IMG/VR virus record: IMGVR_UViG_3300021964_000430
Location: 1-26,611 of that record
Length of the DNA: 26,611 nt
Reading direction: 5' to 3' (one strand)
From: a virus
This document shows, piece by piece, positions 16,242 to 25,107 of this stretch. A program made the position numbers and the translations under genes. Numbering within the stretch: position 1 is the first letter of the stretch; the number at the start of each line of letters is the position of its first letter. The notes under the pieces are model-generated. The model made no database searches. It saw only the letters and a program-made list of their open reading frames with translations, and was not told the DNA's origin.

Positions 16242-17298
16242 TTACCAAGATATAAAAACAATACACCTTGAAGTAACACAAAACTGTCAAGCAAGTTGTC
16301 CCATGTGCGATCGTAATATGAATGGAGAAGGTATTAATCCTCACATAAATTTAGATGAACTATCACTGCAAGACTGTAAAGACATATTTACTATTGCCTT
16401 TATAAAACAATTAGACACAATGTATATGTGTGGCAACTTAGGCGACCCTATAGTTGCTCGAGACACACTAGAAATATTCAAATACTTTAGACAACACAAT
16501 CCTAACATGTGGTTAAGCATGAATACAAATGGAGGCGCAAAGAATGAAGAATGGTGGAGAGATTTGGCAACAACTTTTGGTCGCATGGGGGCTGTTATTT
16601 TTAGCGTTGATGGTTTACGCGATACTAACCATATCTATCGTCAAGGTGTTGTTTGGGACAACGTAGAACGCAACATGCAAGCATTTATAAATGCAGGAGG
16701 TAGAGCTCGTTGGGACTACTTAATATTTGAACATAACCAGCACCAAGTTGACGAAGCTGAAGCACTTGCAAATGCATGGGGATGTGAAAAGTTTATGAAG
16801 AAAAAGACTGGACGTTTTATTACACAAGATAGTAAAAAGAAAGAATCACACCAAGCAGTAAATCGCAAAGGCAAAGAAACACAAGAACTTAAAAAACCAA
16901 ATGCTAAGTATCTAAACAAAGCTCTTAGCAAACAAGATATAATTATAAACAAGTATGGTACTATGGACGCATACTATGATGCAGCACCGATTGTTTGTAA
17001 AGTTAAAAAAGAAAACAGTTTGTTTATTACAGCAGAAGGACTAGCACTACCATGCTGTTGGACTGCTGGACGCATGTACAAATGGTGGCACAAAGATCCT
17101 AAAGTAGAACAGATATGGGACTTTATTGATAAAGAAGCTTTAGATGCTCGTAACGGATTAGGCAAAGTTTTTGATACAGGAATATTTGATCGCATACAAG
17201 AAAGCTGGGCAAAGCCTAGTTGCGGCGACGGCAAGTTAAAGGTGTGTGCAATGAAATGCGGATCCGAGTTCGATCCTTTTGCAGAACAGTTCAAATAA
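16234..17298 (+). CDS. Radical SAM/SPASM protein, classical domain order (copy 2)
   Basis: 354 residues. The radical SAM core is N-terminal: C18-QAS-C22-PM-C25, then WLSMNTNGG (93-101) and VIFSVDGLRDTNHIYR (121-136). The C-terminal SPASM-like domain has C255, P273-C274-C275, C330, C338 and C342, enough for one or two auxiliary [4Fe-4S] clusters. Between them is a lysine-rich linker (about 190-245). It is a paralog of the genes at 22751 and 25656, sharing DGL-x-DTN-x-x-YR and the motif W-D-Y-L-x-F-x-H-N-x-H-Q-V-D (160-173). Classical SPASM proteins modify peptides, proteins or sugars. ATG 16234 overlaps the small upstream gene by 8 bases. Of the eight radical SAM genes this and the 22751 gene look the most like a bacterial SPASM enzyme. 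Substrate unknown. Confidence 0.87.
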   Translation: MYNYQDIKTIHLEVTQNCQASCPMCDRNMNGEGINPHINLDELSLQDCKDIFTIAFIKQLDTMYMCGNLGDPIVARDTLEIFKYFRQHNPNMWLSMNTNGGAKNEEWWRDLATTFGRMGAVIFSVDGLRDTNHIYRQGVVWDNVERNMQAFINAGGRARWDYLIFEHNQHQVDEAEALANAWGCEKFMKKKTGRFITQDSKKKESHQAVNRKGKETQELKKPNAKYLNKALSKQDIIINKYGTMDAYYDAAPIVCKVKKENSLFITAEGLALPCCWTAGRMYKWWHKDPKVEQIWDFIDKEALDARNGLGKVFDTGIFDRIQESWAKPSCGDGKLKVCAMKCGSEFDPFAEQFK

Positions 17299-17305
17299 GT
17301 ACAAT

Positions 17306-18715
17306 ATGAGCGATAAAACATTACCATCAGAAACTTTCTGTGCATTACCGTGGATGCATCTAAGCAGTAGACCAGACGGAAAGATGCGTACTTGTTGTAC
17401 ATCAAACGCAAGCAGTGTACAAGATCCAGATTCAAATAAAAAAATAGGTGGCGGAGAAGTTGGCATTGTAAAAAATGATGACGGCGTCCCTGCTAACTTT
17501 AATCATACAACATTAGAAGAAGCATGGAATAGTGGATATATGCGTAATGTTCGTAAAATGATGTTGCGTGGAGAAAAGCCTGCTAGTTGTTTAAAATGTT
17601 ACAAAGAAGAAGAACAAGGTCATCTTAGTAAAAGAAACTGGGAAACCGAATATTGGGGTCGTAGATACGACCTACAGCAGTTGGTAGATGAAACTAAGGT
17701 AGATGGTAGTATTCCTCCTAAGATACGCTATATAGACCTTAGATTAGGAAGTAAGTGCCAATTAGCATGTGTCATGTGTTCACCACATGATAGTACAGGT
17801 TGGATCAAAGACTGGAAAGCAATTACTCCTCAAATGAAAAATGAAAAACTTGCTAATACAAGTCAATGGACAAACAAAGGTCGTAATGACGGAGCAAGTT
17901 ACAATTGGCATAAAAACAATCCAAGGTTTTGGAACGATCTTATGGATCAAATTCCGCACATGTATCAGTTGTATTTTGCTGGCGGCGAAAGTTTAATTAT
18001 TGACGAACACTATGAATTGTTAGAAGAATGTATTAAACGTGGACATGCTAAGAATATGGAACTACGTTATAATTCAAATGCTGTAGAATGGCGTGATGAT
18101 TTATTTGACCTATGGGCACAGTTTAAGCGTGTGCGTTTCCATTACAGTATTGATGCCTATGGAGAACAAAATGACTACATACGTTATCCTAGCACTTGGG
18201 AACATCAAGAACGTGTGTTTCACATGCTAGATAATACAGCACCGCAAGTAGAAGTTACAACAGCAACTACTATTATGGCACTTAATGTTGCCTACGTACC
18301 AGAGTTTGTAAAATGGAAAGTTAAGCAAGGCTTTAAAAAATTAAACAAATGGCCCTTAGGAGCAGGCGGCATAAACATGCATTTTGCATATTGGCCACCA
18401 CAACTAAATGTAAAAGTACTACCTGCCCATATTAAAAGAGAGATTACAGACAAATACGAAAATGAATTTTTTCCTTGGATGGAAGAAAACTGGAAATTAT
18501 TTACAGGTGTAGAAGAAGCCGGCATTACTAAAGAGCAATGGCTTAATGCCCCTTACGGAATGAAACGCTTTAAAGGTATAATAAAGTTTATGAATTCAGA
18601 AGACTGGAGTGCTAGGCTTCCGGAAACAAAAGAATACTTAAATTTAGTAAACGAACGTAGAGGTTGGACAGAAAAATTCCCGGAAGTATTTCCAATACTA
18701 AAGGACATAATATGA
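17306..18715 (+). CDS. Radical SAM protein with N-terminal SPASM/twitch-like domain (copy 3)
   Basis: 469 residues from ATG 17306 (7 bases after the previous stop; the frame is open a little further upstream but that part lies in the preceding gene). N-terminal auxiliary motif: C12-ALPWMHLS, C30-C31, LEEAWNSGYMRNVR (70-83), C95-x-x-C98, then GHLSKRNWE. Radical SAM core: C151-QLA-C155-VM-C158, FAGGESL (224-230), and Y-I-R-Y-P-S near residue 290, a phrase shared with the copy at 20740. A long C-terminal region ends with WTEKFPEVFPIL, a pattern also found at the ends of sister copies (PELKML, FPQLRKI, PEMYQLI, LPELARY). This is the longest of the five proteins with this order. It overlaps the next gene by 4 bases. 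Confidence 0.85.
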   Translation: MSDKTLPSETFCALPWMHLSSRPDGKMRTCCTSNASSVQDPDSNKKIGGGEVGIVKNDDGVPANFNHTTLEEAWNSGYMRNVRKMMLRGEKPASCLKCYKEEEQGHLSKRNWETEYWGRRYDLQQLVDETKVDGSIPPKIRYIDLRLGSKCQLACVMCSPHDSTGWIKDWKAITPQMKNEKLANTSQWTNKGRNDGASYNWHKNNPRFWNDLMDQIPHMYQLYFAGGESLIIDEHYELLEECIKRGHAKNMELRYNSNAVEWRDDLFDLWAQFKRVRFHYSIDAYGEQNDYIRYPSTWEHQERVFHMLDNTAPQVEVTTATTIMALNVAYVPEFVKWKVKQGFKKLNKWPLGAGGINMHFAYWPPQLNVKVLPAHIKREITDKYENEFFPWMEENWKLFTGVEEAGITKEQWLNAPYGMKRFKGIIKFMNSEDWSARLPETKEYLNLVNERRGWTEKFPEVFPILKDII

Positions 18716-19425
18716 AAACTGTAGCAGTATTTGGTTGTAGTTTTTCAGAAGGTGTAAATACACTAGAAATTCACAGAAGCAAAAATAATTGGCCTTTATT
18801 TTTAAGTCAAAAACTAAATGATTGTAAAGTTTATAATTATGCTACAGGTGCCACTTCTATAGATTATATGCTAGAAAAACTATTAGAATACAAATACGAA
18901 AATCCAAATTCAATATGTGTATTTCAAGCTACTAAGCCACATAGATTCACCCGTGAGGTTTCCCGTATAGATTTAAACGAAAAATGGCAAACTAATAAGA
19001 AATTCAGTACTGAAAATTATCTTAAATTGGATAAAGAAAACCTTGTTAGGATTACAAGAGGAACTCAAATTGCTCCTGCAGATTTTAACAATGACAAAGA
19101 ATGTAAAAAAATCTTAAAATTTATAAAAAGTTACTATGATAATTATGACAATATGCACCAATTATTACAATTCAATAGCTATGTGTCAATGGCAAGTCAT
19201 GTAGCTGATTTTTGCTATATACATACCCGGAATGCTAACCAACCCTATCAACAAAATATAAAAAGTGGTTATTACGGCAAATATTTTACAGATATACCAT
19301 GTGTGAACGAAATTCTTGGTCATAAGTTTACGGAATTTTCACAAGATGAAGGAAACCATTTTAACATAGACGGTAATAAATGGATTGCTGCTTGGGTATA
19401 TAATAATATAAAGGATCTACTATGA
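18712..19425 (+). CDS. SGNH/GDSL hydrolase-like protein
   Basis: 237 residues from ATG 18712, with AAGGAC (18701-18706) upstream and a 4-base ATGA overlap. The N-terminus KTVAVFGCSFSEGVNT places S10 in a G-x-S-x-S-x-G context like block I of SGNH/GDSL esterases, and the C-terminus DEGNHFNIDGNKWIAAWVYN places H216 like block V (usually D-x-x-H; here E or D precedes it). Blocks II and III are not clear, so the oxyanion residues are unassigned. Such enzymes remove or transfer acyl groups, often O-acetyl groups on sugars, which would suit a glycan-tailoring operon. No signal peptide, so cytoplasmic. The next gene starts in its last codons (4-base overlap). Family call is moderate; activity is inference. 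Confidence 0.6.
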   Translation: MKTVAVFGCSFSEGVNTLEIHRSKNNWPLFLSQKLNDCKVYNYATGATSIDYMLEKLLEYKYENPNSICVFQATKPHRFTREVSRIDLNEKWQTNKKFSTENYLKLDKENLVRITRGTQIAPADFNNDKECKKILKFIKSYYDNYDNMHQLLQFNSYVSMASHVADFCYIHTRNANQPYQQNIKSGYYGKYFTDIPCVNEILGHKFTEFSQDEGNHFNIDGNKWIAAWVYNNIKDLL

Positions 19426-20747
19426 ATATAGATGATAAAAATTTTTGTGTAGTTCCTTTTGTACAATTAAACACTCGTGGAAAAGGTGATGCTAGAGTAT
19501 GCTGTAGTATTACTGGAATTGAAAGAGGCATACCTAAAGAACTATTACTAGACGAAATTACACCTGATAATTACACAGCAGAAACTCCTGTTTATAATCT
19601 AATGAATGACAGTATTGCAGATTTATGGAACAGCGATTTTATGAAAGACTTCCGCATGAAAATGTTAAACGGCGAACATATACCTGCCTGCGAATTTTGT
19701 CATCGCATGGAAGCAAGTGGATTAACATCTAAACGTATAGGAAAAAATAAAAGATTTAAAGAAAAAACATTACCTCTATTACAAAAATATTATGAACGCA
19801 ATGGGCATGTTGATATTATGCCACAGTGGTGGGAAATACGGTTGAGTACAAAGTGTAATCTAAGTTGTATTATGTGTACTCCAGGCCTAAGTTCAATGAT
19901 GTATAAAGAGTATTCAAAATGGGAAAAACAAGGAAAAAGTATTCCTATGATGCAAGGTGCATTAGACATTGCTAAAGATGGCGGCCAAGAATATTTAAGC
20001 AGCAGTAAATTTTTTAAAAAACAAATTATGGATAATCTTGAACATTGTTTGTTTATGGAATTTAGAGGCGGCGAAGTATTTGCAGATAAACCCAGTGTTA
20101 AATTTATTGACAGTATCGGTGATACGGGATATGCAAAAAATATTCAATTAGACATTAGTACTAATGCTACATTACTTACTGAAGACGTAATTAATGTTTT
20201 AAACAAATTCGGCGGCGGCACTCTTAGATTTAGTATTGATAGTTTTGAAGATGAAGATGAATATATTAGGTACCATACTGAATGGCAAAGTGTTATAGAC
20301 AGCATGACTAATTCAAGAAAACTTCACAAAGGTTGGCGATTTCTTACACAAACTACTGTGCAATCGTTAAACTGTTTGACCATGGATAAGCTAATTACAT
20401 TTTTTGATACTTACATTAAAGAAGACAACTCTCAAAGATTTTATCTAGGTTTTACAACAGTTAGAGGTAAAGATTATTTACGACACGAAATGGTTAGTTT
20501 ACAAGATAGAAAAGCACAAATTGAAAAGTTAGAAAATATACGAAGTAGTTTGCATATTTTTAATGAACATAAAAAGAAACAGCATTATAATGATGCATTG
20601 GATATGCTTATATCTACACTTGGTATGCCAGCATATAATAATGATGATTTAAATAAAAAATCAATAGAGTATTTTGAAACACTTACAAAACTTAGAGGTA
20701 TCGATTATTTTGCTAAGTTTCCGCAATTGAGGAAGATAAATGAATAA
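19422..20747 (+). CDS. Radical SAM protein with N-terminal SPASM/twitch-like domain (copy 4)
   Basis: 441 residues. N-terminal auxiliary motif: C9-VVPFVQL, C27-C28, IADLWNSDFMKDFRMKM (65-81), C90-x-x-C93, then GLTSKR. Radical SAM core: C145-NLS-C149-IM-C152, R-GGE (215-218) and FSIDSFEDEDEYIRYHTEW, where sister copies have S-I-D-x-x-G and YIRYPS. It is the most divergent of the five: the second position of the usual C-x-[I/L]-PW motif is VPF, and GGE is followed by V rather than P/S. A C-terminal helical tail ends with KFPQLRKINE. It overlaps the SGNH-like gene before it by 4 bases and the next copy by 8. Target unknown. Confidence 0.85.
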   Translation: MNIDDKNFCVVPFVQLNTRGKGDARVCCSITGIERGIPKELLLDEITPDNYTAETPVYNLMNDSIADLWNSDFMKDFRMKMLNGEHIPACEFCHRMEASGLTSKRIGKNKRFKEKTLPLLQKYYERNGHVDIMPQWWEIRLSTKCNLSCIMCTPGLSSMMYKEYSKWEKQGKSIPMMQGALDIAKDGGQEYLSSSKFFKKQIMDNLEHCLFMEFRGGEVFADKPSVKFIDSIGDTGYAKNIQLDISTNATLLTEDVINVLNKFGGGTLRFSIDSFEDEDEYIRYHTEWQSVIDSMTNSRKLHKGWRFLTQTTVQSLNCLTMDKLITFFDTYIKEDNSQRFYLGFTTVRGKDYLRHEMVSLQDRKAQIEKLENIRSSLHIFNEHKKKQHYNDALDMLISTLGMPAYNNDDLNKKSIEYFETLTKLRGIDYFAKFPQLRKINE

Positions 20748-22122
20748 AACATTATGTCCTATTCCCTGGATGAGTCAAAGTTATCGTGCTAACGGAGATA
20801 TTAGAGTCTGTTGTCAAGCACAACACGGCCCAACCGGCGGCATACTAAAAGATGAAGATGGTAATGTAATTAATGCTAGAGATAGCGATCTTAATCAAAT
20901 AAGAAATGCACCTATCGAAAAAGATATACGCAAGGCTATGATGAACGGAGAACGTCATCCAGAGTGCATTCGTTGTCATACTGAAGAAGATGCTGGAATG
21001 ACTAGTAGACGTATGCTTGAAAATAAGTTATGGATAAAAGGCGGATGGAATCAAATTAAGGAAGAAGATAAATTTACTTGGGAATACCTATTAGAAAATA
21101 CACACGAAGATGGAACTATTAATACAGATGTTATAGGAAATAGTTTCTTTGATCTACGTTTTGGAAATTTATGTAATTTAAAATGTAGAATGTGTGGACC
21201 TACCGACAGTAGCATGTGGTACGATGAACAAGTTAAACTTTGGGGAGATACTTATAAAGATAGTCATGGTACGGTAAAACTAATACCTAATGCGAAAGGA
21301 AAACATATTCCTGAAGTTAATGTATATGATTGGCATGAAAGTGAATCATATTGGGAGCAAATGGAAAACCATATTCCGCATATCAAAAAGTTGTATATTG
21401 TAGGCGGAGAACCTTTTATGATTGATCAACATTATGCATTCCTACAAAAATGTGTTGACCAAGGGTATGCAAAAGATATGGTTGTTGAATACAATTCTAA
21501 TATAACAAATATTCCTCAACGTGCTTGGGACATATGGAAACATTTTAGACGTATAGGTATAGGTGCAAGTATTGATGCTATAGGAGATTTAAACTATTAT
21601 ATCCGTTACCCTAGTCGTTTTAAAAAGATATGGGAAAATTTAAATAAACTGTCTAGTGCAGATGGAAATTTCAAAATTTGGTATGCAACAACTATTAGTG
21701 TTTATAATGTATTTGTATTACCAGAAATGCTAGAATATATTGTAAGAAATACTTTACCAAGAGTAAATGATGATGATATGAAACCAATCATGAGTCCTCA
21801 TCCATTACATGGTCCACATTTTTTAAACATAAGAATGTTGCCTAAAAAAGTAAAAGATAAAATTGCAAATAAGTTTGAAGACTCAAAAGAAAATTTAGAC
21901 AATATAATTGATGAATTTATCTTAGACGAAAGTAGAAATATTGCAAGCAAAGATCAAATGCGAAAAATACTTGACACATATAAAGAATTTATGTACGCTA
22001 AAGATATGAGTGCAAGTATACCTAAGTTTTGGGAACACACAAGAAAACTTGATGCTATTAGAGGACACAAGTTTGAAGAATACTGTCCTGAGATGTACCA
22101 GCTTATAAAGGATACAGAATGA
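20740..22122 (+). CDS. Radical SAM protein with N-terminal SPASM/twitch-like domain (copy 5)
   Basis: 460 residues. N-terminal auxiliary motif: C6-PIPWMSQS, V23-C24-C25, LNQIRNAPIEKDIRKAMMNG (51-70), C76-x-x-C79, then GMTSRRMLENK. Radical SAM core: C145-NLK-C149-RM-C152, VGGEPF (221-226), ASIDAIGD and YIRYPSRFKKIWENLNKL. A His-rich segment with IMSPHPLHGPHFLNIRMLP lies in the C-terminal half, where the copy at 17306 has MHFAYWPP and LNVKVLP, so the two are closest relatives. The C-terminal tail ends with CPEMYQLIKDTE. It is placed directly after copy 4 and directly before the oxygenase-like gene (8- and 4-base overlaps), so two radical SAM enzymes and an Fe(II) oxygenase would be made in step. 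Confidence 0.85.
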   Translation: MNKTLCPIPWMSQSYRANGDIRVCCQAQHGPTGGILKDEDGNVINARDSDLNQIRNAPIEKDIRKAMMNGERHPECIRCHTEEDAGMTSRRMLENKLWIKGGWNQIKEEDKFTWEYLLENTHEDGTINTDVIGNSFFDLRFGNLCNLKCRMCGPTDSSMWYDEQVKLWGDTYKDSHGTVKLIPNAKGKHIPEVNVYDWHESESYWEQMENHIPHIKKLYIVGGEPFMIDQHYAFLQKCVDQGYAKDMVVEYNSNITNIPQRAWDIWKHFRRIGIGASIDAIGDLNYYIRYPSRFKKIWENLNKLSSADGNFKIWYATTISVYNVFVLPEMLEYIVRNTLPRVNDDDMKPIMSPHPLHGPHFLNIRMLPKKVKDKIANKFEDSKENLDNIIDEFILDESRNIASKDQMRKILDTYKEFMYAKDMSASIPKFWEHTRKLDAIRGHKFEEYCPEMYQLIKDTE

Positions 22123-22754
22123 AAAATTGGTATAAAATTGAACTAGGAGATTTGATTACTGAAGCAAAAGAAATTTGGACTCATGTATGTGATAATATTC
22201 ACGAAGATAACCCTGTAATTAAACATATGAGAAAGCCTAATCCTTATTTTACACATGTAAATTTAGGAGTACAGTCTAAGCAATGGTCTTATTTTAGAGA
22301 ATTGTTTAATGAAATTACAGACGAACCTTGTTTACTTGAATTTTATGTTGCAGAACCTCATAATTATGTTGCTAATCCGCATACTGATAGAGGAAGAAGT
22401 GTTGCAATCAACATTCCGGTTCAAGTAAATTTGGAAAAAAGTGATGCATACTTTGGAAAATATACTAATTTAGATGATTATCAGCATACTTCTAATTATG
22501 AGCCTTATACTTTTAAACTTATTGACAGTAAAGGAAAGGCTAAACAAGAGATAAATCAGCATTTTCGAGGCAAATATCAAGCTGAATTATATGATAGTGT
22601 AAATTTTGATAAGTCAGTAGTTTTTAATCCTGCTATGCCTCACGGCGGTTACAACAACAGTGATGAGATTAGAGTTTTGTTAAGCCTAAGTTGGTTTAAC
22701 ACTAGTTTTGAAGAATTTACAAGTACAGCTAAGGATTTAGGTTATATTCTATGA
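22119..22754 (+). CDS. 2OG-Fe(II) oxygenase-like protein
   Basis: 211 residues. The central NPHTDRGRSVAINIPV (86-101) gives an H-x-D pair (H88, D90) and VVFNPAMPHGGYNNSDEIRV (167-186) gives the distal H175 and R185, the layout of double-stranded beta-helix 2-oxoglutarate/Fe(II) oxygenases (H-x-D...H and an arginine that binds 2-oxoglutarate). The spacing of about 85 residues between H-x-D and the second H is acceptable. LLEFYVAEPHN (72-82) would be the preceding core strand. Such enzymes hydroxylate or desaturate proteins, sugars or small molecules and need oxygen, in contrast to the oxygen-sensitive radical SAM enzymes around it. Both ends overlap neighbours by 4 bases. No signal peptide. 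Substrate unknown. Confidence 0.62.
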   Translation: MKNWYKIELGDLITEAKEIWTHVCDNIHEDNPVIKHMRKPNPYFTHVNLGVQSKQWSYFRELFNEITDEPCLLEFYVAEPHNYVANPHTDRGRSVAINIPVQVNLEKSDAYFGKYTNLDDYQHTSNYEPYTFKLIDSKGKAKQEINQHFRGKYQAELYDSVNFDKSVVFNPAMPHGGYNNSDEIRVLLSLSWFNTSFEEFTSTAKDLGYIL

Positions 22755-23854
22755 AATATTTAGAACCTATTGAGGTAAAATATTTACAATTAGATCATAA
22801 TTCTACTTGTAATCTAAGATGTCCTCAATGTGCTAGAACACATGAAGGTAACACACATCCTGACCTTCCTTTAACAGAACTTACAGTAGATGATTATAAA
22901 TGGTTCTTAAATGACCTTAAAAACTTAGATACAGTAATGTGGTGCGGAAACTATGGCGAAGTGGGGTTTTCTGAAACCTTCTTGGATTGCCTACAATATG
23001 TTGTGGAAAATACCCAAGCAAAATGTATAATAACTACTAATGCTAGTGTCAGGAGCGAAACTTGGTGGAAAGAGGTAGCTAAACTACTTAAAGGACGAGG
23101 AAAAGTAAATTTTTCAATTGATGGATTAGAAGATACCAACAAGATATATCGTGTAAACTCTAACTGGGATAGAATAGTTTCTAATGTTAAAGCGTTTAAC
23201 TCAGTTGGCGGTAGATCTCGATGGGACTACCTTGTGTTTGATCATAATGAACATCAAGTTGATGATGCTGTAGAACTTGCTAAAACACTAGGGTTTGAAC
23301 AATTTCAAATTAAATTAACTAATCGTTTTGTAAATGATACACAATATACACAAGGCGGAGAAGCACAAGCACAAGAAGTTAAAAACAAACGCAGTGAATA
23401 TGTTCTTGGTATGCCTAAAAATCCAAACTTTCAAGGAAGCGGCAAAACACAGAACCAAGAAATTATAGAAAAATATGGCTCCTGGAAAAACTATGTAAAT
23501 ACTACGCCAATAAAATGCAAATGGCAACCAAATGGTCAATTGTTTATAGATTTCGAAGCAAGAGTTTGGAGTTGTACTTGGACAGCTAGTGGATATCATC
23601 ATTACGGTGATAACACACAAAAACATCAAGCACAACAGCTATTTGACAAATACGGCAAAAATTTTAATAGTTTACGACATCATAGTATAGGAGAAATATT
23701 AAATAATGATTATTTTGCAAATGATTTTTGTGCTAGTTGGCAAGGAACTATGGAAGATGAAGTTCCTAAACTACTTGCTTGCGGTCGGACCTGCGGCACA
23801 GATTATGAATTTAGTTCAGCATACGGATCTAATAGGAGAATAATACAATTATGA
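22751..23854 (+). CDS. Radical SAM/SPASM protein, classical domain order (copy 6)
   Basis: 367 residues, paralog of the gene at 16234. Core: C20-NLR-C24-PQ-C27, MWCGNYGEVG (63-72), IITTNASV, VNFSIDGLEDTNKIYR (119-134), and RWDYLVFDHNEHQVDDA (157-173). The C-terminal auxiliary domain has C256, C275, C327, C344 and C348. One notable difference: where the relative at 16234 has the pair C-C, this protein has S-C-T, so one of the usual adjacent cysteines is missing. A linker of about 60 residues rich in Q, K and N (195-245) separates the domains, ending in IIEKYGSWKNYV, like NKYGTMDAYY in the relative. ATGA overlaps at both ends couple it with the oxygenase-like gene and the next radical SAM gene. 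Confidence 0.87.
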   Translation: MKYLEPIEVKYLQLDHNSTCNLRCPQCARTHEGNTHPDLPLTELTVDDYKWFLNDLKNLDTVMWCGNYGEVGFSETFLDCLQYVVENTQAKCIITTNASVRSETWWKEVAKLLKGRGKVNFSIDGLEDTNKIYRVNSNWDRIVSNVKAFNSVGGRSRWDYLVFDHNEHQVDDAVELAKTLGFEQFQIKLTNRFVNDTQYTQGGEAQAQEVKNKRSEYVLGMPKNPNFQGSGKTQNQEIIEKYGSWKNYVNTTPIKCKWQPNGQLFIDFEARVWSCTWTASGYHHYGDNTQKHQAQQLFDKYGKNFNSLRHHSIGEILNNDYFANDFCASWQGTMEDEVPKLLACGRTCGTDYEFSSAYGSNRRIIQL

Positions 23855-25107
23855 AAAAAGCAGATGATATTAGTCCATCAATGTGCATAATGCCATGGAC
23901 TGGATTAGCCACTGATGCAAGCGGCGGAATAAGACCCTGTTGTTGGATGGAAGCAATTACTCCTGATAAATTTTTAGGTAATCCTAAAGATTATAAAAAT
24001 AGTAATTATTTAAAAAATTTAAAACAAACTTTTCTAAAAGGCGAATACCCTGCAACTTGTCATCGTTGTAAAGCAGACGATCTCAAAGGAATGGAAAGTA
24101 AACGTGTAAGAGAAAATAAAACTTGGGAAAACCAAGGCGGAGATTGGAATAAGGTTGATCAAGAAAACTTTGATATAATAGACTTACGATTAAGCAACAT
24201 TTGTAATCTTGGGTGCGTTATGTGCGGACCTAAAAGTAGCAGTTTTATCCGCAAAGAAGTTGAGGAGAATTTTGAAAATTCTCCTTGGCATAATAAGAAT
24301 CAATTTAGAGGTGTAAAAGATTTAAATTTACTCCAGCCCTATTCAGATAATCAAATTGAAGAAATAATCGACGAAATAGGACCTAATGCAAGAATATATT
24401 GCACAGGAGGAGAGCCTAGTTTAGTAAAGAAAACTACTAGATTATTAGAAGTATTAGTTGACAAAGGCTATAATAAAACAGTTTTATTACAATTTAATAG
24501 TAACTTTCAAACACTTAATCAAAAATGGTTTGATTTATTAAAAATGTTTAAAGGAGATATGCTACCTAGTCTTGATGGAGTTGGTAAGACAGCAGAATAT
24601 GTTCGTTATCCATGTGACTGGGAACAGGTAAATTTTAATATAAAAACATTTATAGAACAATGTGGCGAAACATGGACAGTTAAATGTATGCCAACAGTAA
24701 GTATTGTTAGTATATTTGGTCTAAAAAATTTATATAAATGGTGGTATGAAGAAATACGTCAAGAAGTACCATTAGTAAATGAAAGACTTACTACCCACAA
24801 AAATATTGCAATGCGTGTGCAGGTCAACAATAGATTAGTTGCGCCTAATTACTATGATATAAGAAACTTACCAAATGCCGCAAAAGAAGCAGCAACAAAA
24901 GATATTGATTTTATAATTGCTAACTATGGCAAATATTTTCAAATGTCAAAGGAACTGTTATTTCTAAATGATGTAAAGAAACAATTAAGTTTAGAATCAA
25001 ATTTTGAGTTTTCTAAAACAATAGAAAGTTTAGATAAATTTGATAAAGTTAGGAACAACAGTTGGAGAGAAAGTTTGCCCGAATTAGCGAGGTACACAAA
25101 TGTCTAA
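23851..25107 (+). CDS. Radical SAM protein with N-terminal SPASM/twitch-like domain (copy 7)
   Basis: 418 residues. N-terminal auxiliary motif: C12-IMPWTGLA, P29-C30-C31, C70-x-x-C73, then GMESKRVRENKTW. Unlike its sisters the segment between CC and CxxC (YKNSNYLKNLKQTFLKGEYP) lacks the I-x-x-[I/L]-W-N motif. Radical SAM core: C118-NLG-C122-VM-C125, CTGGEPS (184-190), PSLDGVGKTAEYVRYPCDWE. The extra cysteines at 184 and in the YVRYPC segment are not in the other copies. The C-terminal tail ends LPELARYTNV like its sisters. It overlaps the classical radical SAM gene before it by 4 bases and the dehydrogenase-like gene after it by 8. Confidence 0.85.
   Translation: MKKADDISPSMCIMPWTGLATDASGGIRPCCWMEAITPDKFLGNPKDYKNSNYLKNLKQTFLKGEYPATCHRCKADDLKGMESKRVRENKTWENQGGDWNKVDQENFDIIDLRLSNICNLGCVMCGPKSSSFIRKEVEENFENSPWHNKNQFRGVKDLNLLQPYSDNQIEEIIDEIGPNARIYCTGGEPSLVKKTTRLLEVLVDKGYNKTVLLQFNSNFQTLNQKWFDLLKMFKGDMLPSLDGVGKTAEYVRYPCDWEQVNFNIKTFIEQCGETWTVKCMPTVSIVSIFGLKNLYKWWYEEIRQEVPLVNERLTTHKNIAMRVQVNNRLVAPNYYDIRNLPNAAKEAATKDIDFIIANYGKYFQMSKELLFLNDVKKQLSLESNFEFSKTIESLDKFDKVRNNSWRESLPELARYTNV

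Noticed and set aside
16013-16294. Reverse-strand open frame of 93 codons with leucine-rich, membrane-like sequence over the small gene
   Set aside because: The forward 74-codon gene has a ribosome site and fits the overlap pattern of the operon; the reverse frame has no context and its hydrophobicity follows from the N/Q/H-rich forward sequence.
16974-17435. Reverse-strand open frame of 153 codons across two radical SAM genes
   Set aside because: It covers the conserved SPASM cysteines of one gene and the start of the next; a reverse-frame shadow.
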